DNA from: Trichobilharzia regenti
Taxonomy: Eukaryota > Platyhelminthes > Trematoda > Strigeidida > Schistosomatidae
Assembly: GCA_944472135.2 (NCBI GenBank)
Contig: OX235264.1
Location: forward strand, 87,864,319 to 87,928,318
Length of the DNA stretch: 64,000 nt
Reading direction: 5' to 3'
Below, piece after piece: positions 46,651 to 58,165 of the stretch. The translations under genes and the position numbers were made by a program. The notes beneath the pieces are model-generated. The model made no database searches, was not told where the DNA came from, and worked only from the letters and a program-made list of their open reading frames with translations. Every line of letters starts with the position of its first letter. Within the stretch, counting starts at the first letter, position 1.

Positions 46651-48294
46651 ACAAAAGAAAATTGTTCAACCACTTTTACTCTCATGGTAACAACTCCATT
46701 GATTTGACTTAACTCTTGTTTGTATGCTTATTTTTCTAACTACTTAAAACCCTTGCGTAACTCCGTATGTTATTTTGTTTCCATGTTCACTCTGAGCGCA
46801 ACTCTTTCATCAAACTATTCACATTATTACGTAACTCTTCTTTAACAATCGTTTGTGACAAATCATCGCTTTTCTTACTGTCCTCTTATATCAACATCCA
46901 ATCCATCTGAACTTACTAATTGTATTTTCGTTTGACAAATTTAATGTACACACATAAACAAAACAAGCATATATAACCGCGATTGTACAGCTATGAAAAT
47001 GAATTCGCCGAAAAGAGACTCTTCGCTGAACTACTTGTCTTCTGTCGATTTGATTTTATTTAAACAACAAATCTGACTGAATTATTGTGGAATTAGTGAA
47101 AATGAATCCAAGTGTGTTACACAAATCAAAACGGTATTTTCCCAAGTGTTTCGTTGTGTAGGCGGTAGGTTCTTTAGTAAAAAATTCAGCTGAAGGCAGT
47201 ATTTGATTATTACCATTGCAATAAATGACTTGATGATATCGAAAGTGTTTTAAAAATTGAGTAATCACAATATTAGGATAAACCACCTACTTTATGAATA
47301 GGGTTGTCAGTTTCGATTCCACTGGTGAACTTTAGACGTAACAAGAATGTAGGATTATCTCCAGTTATTTTGAATGTATTCAGATGGCAAAGTGTAGGTT
47401 GCTTTCCACTAGTGTATGTTACTTCATGACATATTTCATAATGACTCTACATTTTTAAATCTACATATATGTGATACAAATGAAGGCAACTTGACGCTGT
47501 CCAAATTTTCAGAAAGGAAAAGATTTAAATGGTCACTGAGTAGTACGTTTGTGTATCTTTGATATATTGCTTAACAAAATATACTGCATCACGCACTTAT
47601 TCGTACTAAAAGGTATTCAGCGTACGTGTGTTTGTACGGATGTTAATTAGTAGTGGTGGAGAAGAATGTACGCCTCTTCTCATCTACTAAATGCTATTAT
47701 GAAATTGATTTATGATGAATAATTGAATAGGATTTAATATCAAGTGTAAGTGATGATATAGCGTCCTAATATTATTAAATGATTGGACACATTTTCTATG
47801 GGGATGAGTAGAAGTTGAAAGCGACCTAGCTTAATAAGAGGTCAATAGTTTTAGGCTTACGTTTAAAACCAAATGATGCGTAGAAATTAATCCATTCACA
47901 CTTACTAAATTACTTTAATGCTGACTGATATGGGTCAGTAGTATATACCACCTTGCAAACCCTTTTCTTATTATATATGTACACATATACAATACATTTT
48001 AGGCAGCAAGCATTTAACACTAATCCAGTGATCTAACAAATTAATACCATACTGCTATAGTGAGTCTATTCGGTTAAATCTAACCTATAAATGAGGGATA
48101 TTGTAGCAGAATGACTGAAAATGCCTCCATAAACAGTTTATTTACAATATTGGTATTCATTTGAATATATTTCAACTAATTATAGAAACTATTCTAGCCA
48201 ATAGGTTACAGTAAACTTAACAGGGTTATGTAGACAAAAAGAAAAGAGTAAAATGCAAGAATAAACCTTTAGTTTAATAGGATATAAATTTGTT

Positions 48295-48482
48295 TTCAAG
48301 TATTGGTTTTGTAGGGATTTTGTTTGATTGCATGGAGGATTTAATCATGAGCTGACATCAGTTAGAGAACCACTGGAAAACCTGGGAGTACTGCACAGCT
48401 GTTTCGTCCTAGTTTGGGACTCCTCATCAGTACGCACCCACCGGGGTTCGAATACTGATGTCAGCTCATGATTAAATCCTCC
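48295..48482 (-). repeat. Folded hammerhead-SINE derivative, copy 3, with 13-bp TSD
   Basis: The repeat ATATAAATTTGTT flanks it exactly (48282-48294 and 48483-48495). Inverted arms GGATTTAATCATGAGCTGAC and TGATGTCAGCTCATGATTAA lie at 48335-48362 and 48455-48480. The B-box-like TTCGAACCCCGG and the hammerhead lie between them. The duplication shows the folded form moved as a unit. Confidence 0.85.
48385..48440 (-). ncRNA. Hammerhead ribozyme (Sm-alpha type), core kept
   Basis: On the minus strand CTGATGAG (48430-48423), stem II GTCC..GGAC and GAAAC (48405-48401) are all intact, and stem III is the short palindrome ACAGCTGT. The base after it (position 17 in hammerhead numbering, here 48394) is G, where the cleavage site needs A, C or U. 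So the core is kept but self-cleavage is probably lost. Confidence 0.75.
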
Positions 48483-48588
48483 ATATAAATTTGTTCCAGA
48501 AAAAAATAATGTTGGAATGGTTAAGCAATACAATAACTCTGACGAATTTAGAAAATGAATGTCCTGTAAGGTTTGCTAAATAATCTGT

Positions 48589-48762
48589 GCGTCGGTGGCA
48601 CAGTGGTTAGGACTCTCGCCGACCATGCATATGGTCCGGGGTTCGAGCCCACGCCGACGCACACCTGATATCTATGGTCGGCCTGCGAATTTTGGGCTAC
48701 CGATATCCACGCTGAAAATTCCACATTTGTACCAAAAATACGGTGTGGAGTCAAGCTGTAAT
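48589..48762 (+). repeat. tRNA-derived SINE (family B, other LINE tail)
   Basis: The head 48589-48660 has perfect 7-bp ends GCGTCGG/CCGACGC, a GACCATGCATATGGTC hairpin and a B box GGTTCGAGCCC. The head is like family A, but the tail (CGCTGAAAATTCC, TACCAAAAATACGG, TCAAGCTGTAAT) matches the 3' end of the LINE at 14830/49330 rather than RTE. No tRNA function is expected. Confidence 0.75.
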
Positions 48763-49329
48763 CAGAAATAATTTTTTAAGAAATAAACATGTGGAAACAC
48801 GTGAAGAATAAACAACATTCAGTGACTTTATACAAAAATAATAACAAAAAATATACTGTATTCTTCGGAGGTAGGAAGGCAGAAATAAATAGGATTTGTT
48901 TTTACAGACATCATGAAATGGTAGAAAGTAAAAAAAAATATAGAAAAGTGCATGTATAGTCTTCATGCATTAAGCATCATCGTTTCTTACCAACTAATAT
49001 ATAGTACTGAAATGTGTTTCAGTGTATGCAGAGGGAGTTTGTAAGTTTCATCTGCCTGAATAGCTGGGAATTCTAAGAAAGTCTGCATGCCACATCACTG
49101 ACCACTGTTGTAAATGAAGCCTCATTCTAAAAAAAAATATACCAAAATCTTTTATGGGATTTTATTAATTTCATGATTTTCAGGTGATAAAGTCCTCTTA
49201 AAATAGACATTTCAACAGAATCAGTATGAGGTAAACTGTTCAGTTGGCATTCTTTAGAACATTTGTATTCCTGCAAGAAATTAGCAAATATTATCCAGTC
49301 AGACTGTGAACACCTCCACACACACAACT

Positions 49330-49712
49330 CTCTTCTCGTATCTCATCGGGTAGAACTAGAAGCAACTATGGAAGACTGTATTCTCGAACGATTGAGTACA
49401 AAAACTCTACGATACCTTATTTAGTCGGGTCATAAATTCTAGGATGAGAAAAGTGTATGACAGGAGCTTACCAACTTACTGAGGAACTCTAAGTAAACGA
49501 CATTGCTTTTTTTGTTCGCATTATCACTTTCTCCTTAATATTTTCACTTGATTTAATTTTATATTCACTTCTTATTGAACAATATTGTTAATGTAAATGC
49601 TCTATTTTTATTATTGCTCCTGTCATGAGAAAATCAGGTGCAATATTCTATTACCTGCTGAAGATTCTATATTTCTACCAAAAGTACTGTTTGGAATAAA
49701 GCTATTATTATC
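49330..49712 (+). mobile_element. 3' fragment of CR1/Jockey-like LINE
   Basis: In shifted frames it gives GRTRSNY.RLYSRT.EYKNST.IPYL, the same ending as the LINE at 16870-17020. Then follow the 3' UTR and TACTGTTTGGAATAAAGC with an ATT tail. It is 5'-truncated and diverged. Confidence 0.7.
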
Positions 49713-50263
49713 CTGTTGCCCTGTTAAAATCTATTTTAAAGTTGTATAGTCTCTAATCTCACCATTAAGTGACCCAATTTACAGTCGTGAATATAGCATG
49801 AACTTACAGATGCTTACAGGTATTGATATATTTTAAGAAGCATGTGAACTTGAGTCAATGTTGATTGAATCCTAAAATTTAAAACTCAAGTGTTCCACAA
49901 TATTGTGTCATTTAACTTACTGACATCTTTAAATCGATAGATACATTTACGCCTAAGCTTAAGTAACCATCAGCAGCAATAGATGTAACCTATTTAATTA
50001 CTAACTGTGGTCTATATATGGAAGAGAAACCTATATCTAAGTTCGGCACTTTTCACTTAGCACGATAATGTGTGACAAGTGAATATAACCTAGAAACGGT
50101 ACTAACCATCTAGTATAAGCTAATATTATTGTAATATGAATAGAAACGAAATTTTTAACACTTGATGTGTTGTATATTTGATTCATAAGTGGATATTCTT
50201 CTGCATGGCATTGGTTATTTTATTGAGATATCAGTTAATTATAGTAAGTGTATTTGTTAAGGT

Positions 50264-50500
50264 GGTGCACTGGTGTCACAGCGGTAGATTAACCGTCAAC
50301 CACTCAGGTGGTTCGGGATTCGATGTCCGACCGACGCACTCCTTCACCTCGCTAACCCAGTAATAAGACTGGTAAACAGAGAAGGTTGGGCATGAGGCTA
50401 GCAACCCCGTCCTATAAAAATAAATATCACTGCTACCGAAACTTCAAAGCTCTAACTTGAAGCCTTATGTTCCTCTGGGAATGTAAAGGAATAAAAAGAA
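50264..50500 (+). repeat. tRNA-derived SINE (family A), diverged
   Basis: The head GGTGTCACAGCGGTAGATTA and CCGACCGACGCAC, the body GGGCATGAGGCTAGCAACCC and the tail TATGTTCCTCTGGGAATG match the copy at 36172. Confidence 0.75.
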
Positions 50501-50577
50501 ATTGTTAAGATGAAGTTTAGCTTCATTCTAATTGCTAGAGGAACATTTTGTCTACAATCAGCAAGTGTCGGTTTAGG

Positions 50578-50811
50578 ATGGTTGGAGGCAATTAGTAGGG
50601 AGCCTTGCTTGACATAGGTTGGCACTCACCAGTCAACAAGGCATATCTGCAACCTTGAAGAAACTCACTTTCTTTCTGAGATCTGAACTCGTGTTACTCA
50701 CTGCTGCAGTCGCAGACGAAACTATTGAGCTATTCGGGCTCGCGACTGACCTCCTGTAGAAGTGTATTGTACATTTTTATTCAGTGACTAGTGTAATGCA
50801 TGTGTCTAGTC
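50578..50811 (-). repeat. tRNA-like SINE (family C), minus copy
   Basis: On the minus strand: the tail part with CTACAGGAGGTCAGTCGCG, then the head AGCCCGAATAGCTCAATAG, then the body GGTTGCAGATATGCCTTGTT and TTGCCTCCAACCATCC. It was cut by the solo LTR at 50816; a short part resumes at 51126-51160. Confidence 0.7.
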
Positions 50812-50815
50812 CTAT

Positions 50816-51125
50816 TGTAACAACAGAAGACAAGGGTCAGGCAACAGATCGTTTTATAACGAAAATCAACACGTATTTATATAAATTTCACGTACATTAT
50901 TATAGCCTAGTCAAGTAGACAAATGCAGTCTTCTTATTGGTTGTTTTTATGAGTTCCTCGGAAAGTGGAGCCATCTATCTGTGAATCATATTTGCCCACG
51001 TTTAAGTTTGCTGTGATTGGTTGTTGAAGCAGTCTTGTTCATGTTTTCTCACGGCCCATATTAGTGACCTAGACATTGACGTAGATTAATGTCAACCAAT
51101 TGGCTAGCAGGCTGCTCTCACCACA
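50816..51125 (-). repeat. Solo LTR, 310 bp, with CTAT target duplication
   Basis: The ends are TGT..ACA. CTAT precedes (50812-50815) and follows (51126-51129). Read on the minus strand, TATA-like TTTATATAAATACG lies about 80 bases before the end, which sets the orientation. It does not match the BEL-type LTRs here; a Gypsy family is likely. Confidence 0.75.
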
Positions 51126-51440
51126 CTATCTTTGGTGCAGAATGAATTCTGTCAGTCAAGTTTGCAATGTGGGTTCGAATCTAAGAAGGGACATGAGTTC
51201 CTTCAACGTTGCAGATACGCCTTGTTGACTGGTGAGTGCCAGTCTATGTCAAGGAAGGCTTCCTGCCGACTGCCTCCAACTGTCTAATACCAGCAATTAA
51301 CAGTGCACCGTGATGGCAAGCCACCTAGGATGATGGCCAAAATGCAAACCTGACTGAGAGAATTCAGTCTGCATCAAAGATAAGACTAGACACACAGACA
51401 TTATACTAGTTACTGACTAGCGTCCAGTCAAAAATATACA
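51126..51440 (+). repeat. tRNA-like SINE (family C), junction and plus copy
   Basis: 51126-51162 is the rest of the minus copy. From 51163 a plus copy follows: GGGTTCGAATCTAAGAAGGG, body CGACTGCCTCCAACTGTCTA and tail TACTAGTTACTGACTAGCGT. So two units meet head to head. Confidence 0.65.
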
Positions 51441-52064
51441 GTCGTCAATTTTCGATGTTAAAACAAAAAATTAGTACATGACGATGACAGAAGTTGCTTG
51501 TATGTAAGTGTCGACAATTTGTCAAGAAAAATTACCTCTACTGTTGTCATAAGACAAGAATCTGTTAAGCACAAAAACTGCCTACATTTTAACACTCTTA
51601 ACTTCTGGTTCGTTTCATTTTTCCCTCAAACTTTTTACGTATCTGCTTTGTTTAGTGTCTAACAGCATCGGAAAAATCCAGTTATTTGCACTCTGTAAAA
51701 AAGTCTTTTAACATAACTGGCTACACTGCTGTAATAATTGCACTAATTCAGTCTAAATAGTTACTCCTGTAATAAAGGTATAGTCTGTTATTTTATGAAC
51801 TTATTTACGTCACTAGAATAATTGGAAAAGGGATATTCTCAAGTGTTAGTGTCATCACTTTCTCTATCTTTAAATGACGTCGATCAGTGTTAAAAAGTAG
51901 ATTGTAGAAAGGTTAAATTTCTAAATTAAATTTGCATAGATTTCATATGATAATTACACGTGCTATTTCTTCTTAAAGGTCATTTGTTCCAGACATTTCG
52001 AGTGGAATGTAGTTAGAAAATAGCGTTAAGTAGATATTCATGATAATAAGGACTATTAATATTA

Positions 52065-52274
52065 TTTTTCATTACTGGATTACTAGTGCAGCATAAGGCT
52101 TTAGCAGCGTATCTGTATTCCACTTTCTTTTCATTTGCCTCTGTGGCTGCCCACAAACTTTTACTTCCTTTTTTTCGCATTCACCTCCATGTCAAACTCT
52201 GATGCCTAAATCCCCGTTTCCTATTTGGGTCGCACTCGAGCGCATGATGCGTGATGTCACACAAATGTCTTCTC
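52065..52274 (-). mobile_element. RTE LINE 3' fragment, left of inserted foldback element
   Basis: CCACTTTCTTTTCATTTGCC, CACCTCCATGTCAAACTCTG and GGGTCGCACTCGAGCGCATG follow the RTE 3' end at 44340-44530 with many changes. It continues at 53375. Confidence 0.65.
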
Positions 52275-52282
52275 GGTGTATA

Positions 52283-53366
52283 AGATTTGAAAGTGTGAAA
52301 TATTCCCATATTATGAATAAAAAAATAAATCTGAACGAAGAATATTCTTTTCAATAATTTCTCTTCAGGTTCTTACAATTACAAAATGTAATATTTGCTG
52401 TCATTACAATAATGGCCAGTTATGCGGTGGATATATTTCTTTTTACGTAGAATAACAGATTAGTAGTTATGGGGTGTCAAAATAAATAGTCGTATTGGTG
52501 TGACAAACGTGCTAGGCTGAAATCGATTACAAAATATTGTAAAACGGGAGACAGTGGTGGTGATTAATCATAATAGATTCGTAGAGTGTGGGGTAGGAAA
52601 AATTCACAAGTCAGTTCAAGGTTATAAAAGCTGTCAGGTGAGTGGTTAGTACGAAGTGGTCTGTGTTTAGTAGGAGATAGTAAGACTGCAATGAGAGGCT
52701 CATAATGAAATAACGAATATGTTAAATGAAACAAATGGAGGCATATTTTGAGAAAAGAGATAATATCACTAATAATAAGTCCGGATAATAAAAGTGAAAA
52801 ATTCGATAATATTGAGGGAATGTTTACATGAAGGGCATAAATTATAACGAATAATAATAACAATAGTTGTAATAATAATATTTGTAATAATAAGCAGAGG
52901 AAAAAAACAAGTGGGGCGGGGGGAGGGGGGGAAGGAGCACTCTTGGTGAGAAGAAGAATCATCAATCCAAGTTTGGCCGCGGTAGGAACAGCATCTGGAC
53001 GTGTTTTTTTTGGATACAAAGTTCCGGTTTAGTCGATCCTATTGCAACATATTCAGCTATGTGTAGGAGACGTAAGCGAACTGTACGTGATGACGACTTC
53101 GGAATTCGGTATATAACCCTGAAAGCTGTTTTGACATCGATGTCAATATATACTACAATATTCTGTAATCGATTTCAGCCTAGCACGACGTTTGTCATAC
53201 AAATACGACTATTTATTTTGACACCCCATAACTACTAATCTGTTATTCTACGTTAAAAATGTATCCACCGAATAACTGACAACAAATATTATATTTTATA
53301 ATTGTAAGAACCTGAAGAGAAATGATTAAAAAGAATATTCTTCGCTCAGATTGACTTTCAATTCTT
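52283..53366. mobile_element. Foldback element (PLE-like ends) with 8-bp TSD, inside an RTE copy
   Basis: The inverted arms 52328-52541 and 53153-53352 (about 205 bp, roughly 90% alike) begin TCTGAACGAAGAATATTCTT. GGTGTATA flanks the element (52275-52282, 53367-53374). The middle is AT-rich with AAT repeats and a G tract GGGGCGGGGGGAGGGGGG at 52922. No real ORF is seen. The ends resemble those at 20849 and 61318 next to PLE coding pieces, so it is probably a non-autonomous PLE derivative. Confidence 0.75.
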
Positions 53367-53374
53367 GGTGTATA

Positions 53375-54270
53375 TCCGATCAATATCCCTTTCCTTCTGC
53401 ATATTTGTTGAACAACAGGTAATTGATAGGTACGCTGCCACAGTCTCTTGTCGCTATTCCTTTCTGGCTGGTCATCTGACCTTCACTATAGAGCGAAGGA
53501 AGCCGTTAATTAGGGGCGCTTTTCGTGGCTTTCTCACTAGCTCTACGAATCATATAGATATAGTAACAGGTTATTGGTGATGAAAACTTGGATTTCGTTC
53601 CTTATGTTGAATGCTGCAGATCCTAAGACCGATTTCAAAGTAATGAAAACCTATCTGGCTTTTCTCATCTTGGTACAGACGTCCACACTCCACCTGCCAT
53701 ACAGATAAGTGAATAAGGCATGAGGCTAACAACCCTGCTCTGAAAAATCATATCAGTTGCTACAAAAGCTCTTTCCTTCCATACTTTGAGTTGATTTTCG
53801 CCATCATACTCCTGCAGGAGGAGATTGGTTTCCATTGCATTAAAGATGTGACTGGTTTTGGTGGCATCATGATAGCCACTCACTGCCTCAATGTGCTGGT
53901 GGTTGTCGTCTGGGTGAACAGATCGCAGTAGATTACTGACAGTTCAGTTGACAGTTTGGCTAGTCCACATCCACTCCATCTACTCTCACAGACTCCTAGC
54001 ACCTTCATACCATGTCTTCCCATTTCTTTGTCTACCTAGGCAGCCATCCTAGCTTCTTACATTGTACGAATATCTATGTCTCCAGTATTATTCCTGATTT
54101 TATCGAGATAAGACACATAGGCTAGCTGACTGATTTCCCGAAGGCTTTCACCAGCCAGCCTGCTGCGAAATTTCACCTCTCCGATTACAGCAAAGAATAA
54201 TTTTCTGCTTTTATCCCATCAAACTTTTACACACAGTGCTCTTCGGATGCTGTTGTTCCTGAATTTGATT
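53375..54270 (-). pseudogene. RTE copy, right part: C-terminal piece and endonuclease piece
   Basis: 53375-53690 matches the RTE region 44560-44900 (TTTCTGGCTGGTCATCTGAC, TATAGAGCGAAGG). A short SINE-A-like stretch (GGCATGAGGCTAACAACC) lies at 53725. From 54200 down to 53800 the minus strand reads the start of the endonuclease: IDIRTM, EMGRHGMKVLGV, ESRWSGCGLAKLSTEL and QWKPISSCR. The RT between them is missing. So the copy has a large internal deletion besides the foldback insertion. Confidence 0.6.
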
Positions 54271-54451
54271 CAAATATACCTTTGTGCTCTCAGCTGTGTT
54301 ACAAAAAATAACAGGCGGTCGGATAGTTCAGTTTTATAAGGAGATTACAATAAATACTTATGAAAAATAACATTAATGCGATACTAAATACCCTCTATGC
54401 CAACAATAGCCATGTCGAGTAATTTTTATTAATAATAATAAATAATAATTT

Positions 54452-54681
54452 TTCCTTCACGTTCCCAGTGGAACATAGGGCTCCAAGCTAGTGGCTTGAA
54501 GTTTCTGTAGCAGTGTTTGATTTTTACAGGATGGGGATGCAAGCCTGCCTCATGCCCAACCTTTCCTCTTTACCGGCATTATTTCTGGCTCAGTGAGGTA
54601 AAGGAGTGCGCCGGCCAAGGGTCGAACCCCGGACCATATGCATGGTCGGCAAACGTCCTGACGGCTATACCACCGACGCAC
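54452..54681 (-). repeat. tRNA-derived SINE (family A)
   Basis: On the minus strand the head GCGTCGGTGGTATAGCCGTC, the B box GGTTCGACCC and the tail CTATGTTCCACTGGGAACGT, then an ATT-type run. Very like the copy at 59459. Confidence 0.8.
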
Positions 54682-54979
54682 AAATTTCTATTAATAGCTA
54701 ACATTTATTGTTTTTGGTAAACTAGTAAAAGTTATTTTAGCTTGATGGCAATAGGAAATGTGTGTGAGAAAGACAGTAACTTCCAGAACAGAATGAACGA
54801 CAATTTACTACATTCAAATTTCACTAACAATTTAGACAGTGTGGTAAAATAGAACTTCATATCACTTCGCTCATTTGATGTAGGAAATATAAGCACATTT
54901 TTATTAACTGAGTGACACTTAAAGCACTATATATATATGTATAATGCTAATAACTTATAATTTTATTTTCAATGTGGAT

Positions 54980-55189
54980 TAGTTCAGGAAGTGGAAACAT
55001 TTAATGAATCACTCAAATTCAGTGGACAGTGAACATCCTGTGTTGGTTGACGAGGAAATCTGCATTAAAGTTAGGCAGATCCTTTCAAAGTCAAAATCTG
55101 AATATACCTTCATTACAGGAAATCATGATAATGTCAATTTCAAGAGGCTAACAAGAGGGTTTCGACATAATTACATCCTCTCAGTATAA
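54980..55189 (+). other. Exon-like open stretch with acceptor and polyA signal, unrecognised
   Basis: After the acceptor-like TTTTCAATGTGGATTAG there are 69 open codons, FRKWKHLMNHSNSVDSEHPV, DEEICIKVRQILSKSKSEYT, then TAA. AATAAA lies at 55204, about 15 nt after the stop. This could be the last exon of a host gene on the plus strand. No upstream exon was identified and the product is not recognised. Confidence 0.3.
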
Positions 55190-56525
55190 TCAGATGATTC
55201 AGAAATAAATGTATCCTCTGTAATAAACAATTTAGAAGTTGAAATCAACTGACAACAGTGAACACTATCATGATATATCTTAATGAGTTTCTTTCCTCCT
55301 ATTTAGCTATATATCTTTTTTTCCTAAGCCATAATTAGTTTTCGTTATGTAAGCTTAAGCAGAGTGATAATAAGTAGCATGTTTATCTGCTTTGAAAGTG
55401 AGTAACTTGAAGCGAAGTAAACAGAGTTTCTTGTTTTAAGTATTACGAGACAACATGATGCAGCACTTTAGTTTCTATGTTCATAGATAAATGCACTAAC
55501 ACAAATTCATAGGTACGCATGCAAGACACGTAGAAACGTAAACACCTATAACGTGTAACATATAATTAACGTGATCAATGATACCATATGATTTGTGTTG
55601 TAATTCAATGTTATCTCTTCTTCCTTTACCACGTCTCACCCATCTATTTGTTCCATAATCCTCTGAGATGTCTATATGCAAATGATAATCCCCATATCTG
55701 TGGATTTTTCTTCACCTCAGAAGAAGGATTTTCACTGTGTTGTGTTCAGTGATCGAGAACACAACATAAACAACTATAGTTTTAACTTTGTTATTATTAT
55801 TATTTTTTTCATTTTCATTGCTTGTCTTAGAGTGAGCCAAAGAAACAAGAAGTGTTTTTCTCTTATATGTTGTTCCAAAAGTAGCGGATAAGCTGGATGA
55901 ATACGGTTGTTTGGGTAATTTTTTAAAAATTTTATTACAACAGATTCGAGTTTCCAGCTGGCTGACTGACTAACTGACTGAGAAAACGACTGATGTGCTA
56001 AAGTCATTCAGAGTAGAATATCATATAGAGTAAATAACCTAATTGTTATTTGATATTCTTCGACAGGTTTTAGCTAATCTGATTACAGACAACTAAATAC
56101 ACTGATAAGCTACAAAATAAAATTCCAGTGTTATCCTACTTAGTACTAAATTGGTTGATTGATTTCTACTACCCAGACTATCAGTATATCTACAATGCCT
56201 AGTAGAGTAAATTGTTCGATAGTCAGTGATACGATTAAGTCTCTGGTAAATTATTTGATTTTATCACTGACTTAGACGCTAAGGAACATCTAGAAAACAC
56301 AAATTGTTGAGGTATTTTGTCAGTTTGGCTGATAGGTGGCAAGAAGAAATATATTACCCGGTTTAGTGGACCCTGCTAACAACCTGCAAAACTGTGGGTA
56401 AACTTATTGGGGAGAAAGACAGAGAAAGAAGACATGACATTTACCAACGATTTGGCAATTTTTTAAACAATCAGTGCTGATGATAAAGTAATCTAGACCA
56501 GTCATAAAGCATACGATGGCAAAAA

Positions 56526-56719
56526 TGTTGTAATTACTTGTAATCGTGGTATTAGTATTTCGAGATGACCGAATTACAAGAATCCAACCAAAACACAGAG
56601 AGTGTGGAATTCAGGAATTTGTATTTAGCGGAATTATTATGCACTTCATATAAGAAACAAATTAACAATCAACAGTAAGTATTTTAACAATACAGAGATA
56701 GAAATTGTCAATCACCACA
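56526..56719 (-). repeat. 3' LTR of gag-only element, 194 bp
   Basis: Same sequence as 58166-58357. The gag stop codon lies within its first bases (minus strand), so gag and LTR overlap. Confidence 0.8.
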
Positions 56720-58148
56720 TCCACCACACGTCAAATATCTCCTTGCGTATTTATAACGATGTCTCGGTTTGCTTGCAAGTAGCTGAGACTTTCTAACTGA
56801 TTCTGTGATATTATTTTCATCAGTATTATCTGGACTTATTTCAGAAGCATCTACAAAATAAGGATTAGTAACGGAATAATTAATATTGTAGTTGGAACGA
56901 CCTACTTCATTTATTGTCACTTTGTCCAGGTGTCTGTTATGAACTGAGTGATCTTTGATGTCTAATATCTTCACCACTCGATTTCCCATATTTTGTAGTG
57001 TGATTCCAAAAGTAGGTCTATAGTCATTCCCTTTGTAATTATGAACATTAGAAGTCGTGGACATCAGATGCTTTCTGAGAATTCGAGATTTGAAAGGTTT
57101 TGCAGGACTTCCACGGGTACTTGTATGCTCTGCATTCAACAGACGCAGTCTATGCATATGCAACAATTCCTCCATTTTAATCAGTTGCTCTCTCATCTCA
57201 TTCAGGTCTTTTCGTGTTTTCGACAGTTCACATTGTAACCCGGCTATCACATTTTTGAGAACAGTCGACGCTTGATTTGCTGAACTTGTAGTGGAGGTTT
57301 TCATTGGATGAGATTGAGTATTGTGAAAAGTTGAAAGACACATTGACTCCATTTTACTAGACAGATTGGGAGAATTATAAGAATTCTGAGTAACATAAGT
57401 ATTCGAACTTCTGCAAACAGTCTTGATGTGTCCAACTTTACCACATTTGTGACACTTAGCACCCCAAAAACGGCAAGTGCTTCGTAGATGTAACTTTGCA
57501 TAGGTTAAACAAGGTTTAATGTTTTTGATCTCTCGCTGCATTCTATTACCTGTGGACGACAGTTTGGATTGCTTTCCATGAACACTTGTATTTTCGACTT
57601 TAGAAAGCATAACATCAGATACTGACGTAGTGGGAGCTTGATATTCACTGTTGACATCTTCATATGTAATACATAACTCTTTAGCAGTTTGAAAGGTAAA
57701 AGAAGGAATCTGAATTAACTCTTTCTCTAACTTAGGAATATTGATTCCAGCAATTAGACGATCACGTAGTTGAGTATGCAGCTGATCTCCAAAGTTACAC
57801 TTTGAAGCTTGTATTTGAAGTTGAAGAATAAAGTCTCTTATCTTCTGCTTGGGAGCACGAACCAGTTTATGGAATTGAGCCCTCTCTCTGGTCTCAAATG
57901 TAGTTACATGAAAGTGATTTATCAGAAGTTCACGAATCTTGACATATGACAGAGAAATGGGTTTATCTGGAAACGCCAGAGTCTTTACTAGGCTATACGC
58001 ATCTAGCCCAATAGCAGTGATGAAATGTGCTGGAATTTTGTCATCCCTAACGTTCTTTGAAATGCACCACACATCGAAGCATTCAAGGTAATCAGCAATT
58101 TCCCGCGGAGAACCATTTATAGGGAATTTTCCAAGGTTACTTAGTTCC
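56693..58148 (-). CDS. Gag with CCHC zinc knuckle (Gypsy-type)
   Basis: The frame is open from near the 5' LTR (about 58148; no ATG there, first GTG at 58072) and ends with TGA just inside the 3' LTR, about 56708. It begins with KFPINGSPREIADYLECFDV and carries the gag core (FRDRLIAGI-like RDRLIAGINIPKLEKEL). The zinc knuckle CHKCGKVGHIKTVC is at residues 207-220 counted from GTG. A preceding knuckle is damaged: CLTYAKLHLRSTC has Tyr where Cys is expected. A heptad-like stretch (MREQLIKMEELLHMHRLRLL) follows. It would bind and package element RNA. The long uninterrupted frame suggests selection or a young copy. Confidence 0.75.
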
Positions 58149-58165
58149 TTCGTGACGCCAATTTG

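Larger units (their letters stand above)
42954..47046 (+). mobile_element. Penelope-like element with inverted terminal repeats (PLE2), hit twice by RTE
   Basis: The terminal repeats 42954-43130 and 46867-47046 are inverted copies, over 90% alike by eye (TTCAGCGAAGAGTCTCTTTT, GCTGTACAATCG). Only the linker and endonuclease region remain inside. RTE copies at 43775-43943 and 44303-46650 were inserted later. Such terminal repeats (pLTRs) are typical of PLEs. Confidence 0.75.

Noticed and set aside
48589..48660. Functional tRNA gene
   Set aside because: Acceptor ends and B box pair well, but the anticodon arm is a long palindrome and the unit carries a LINE-type tail; it is a SINE head.
52564..53019. 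151-codon minus-strand ORF
   Set aside because: Low-complexity Leu and Pro runs produced by AAT repeats and the G tract inside a foldback element.
53365..53580. 71-codon plus-strand ORF
   Set aside because: Antisense shadow of the RTE 3' part.
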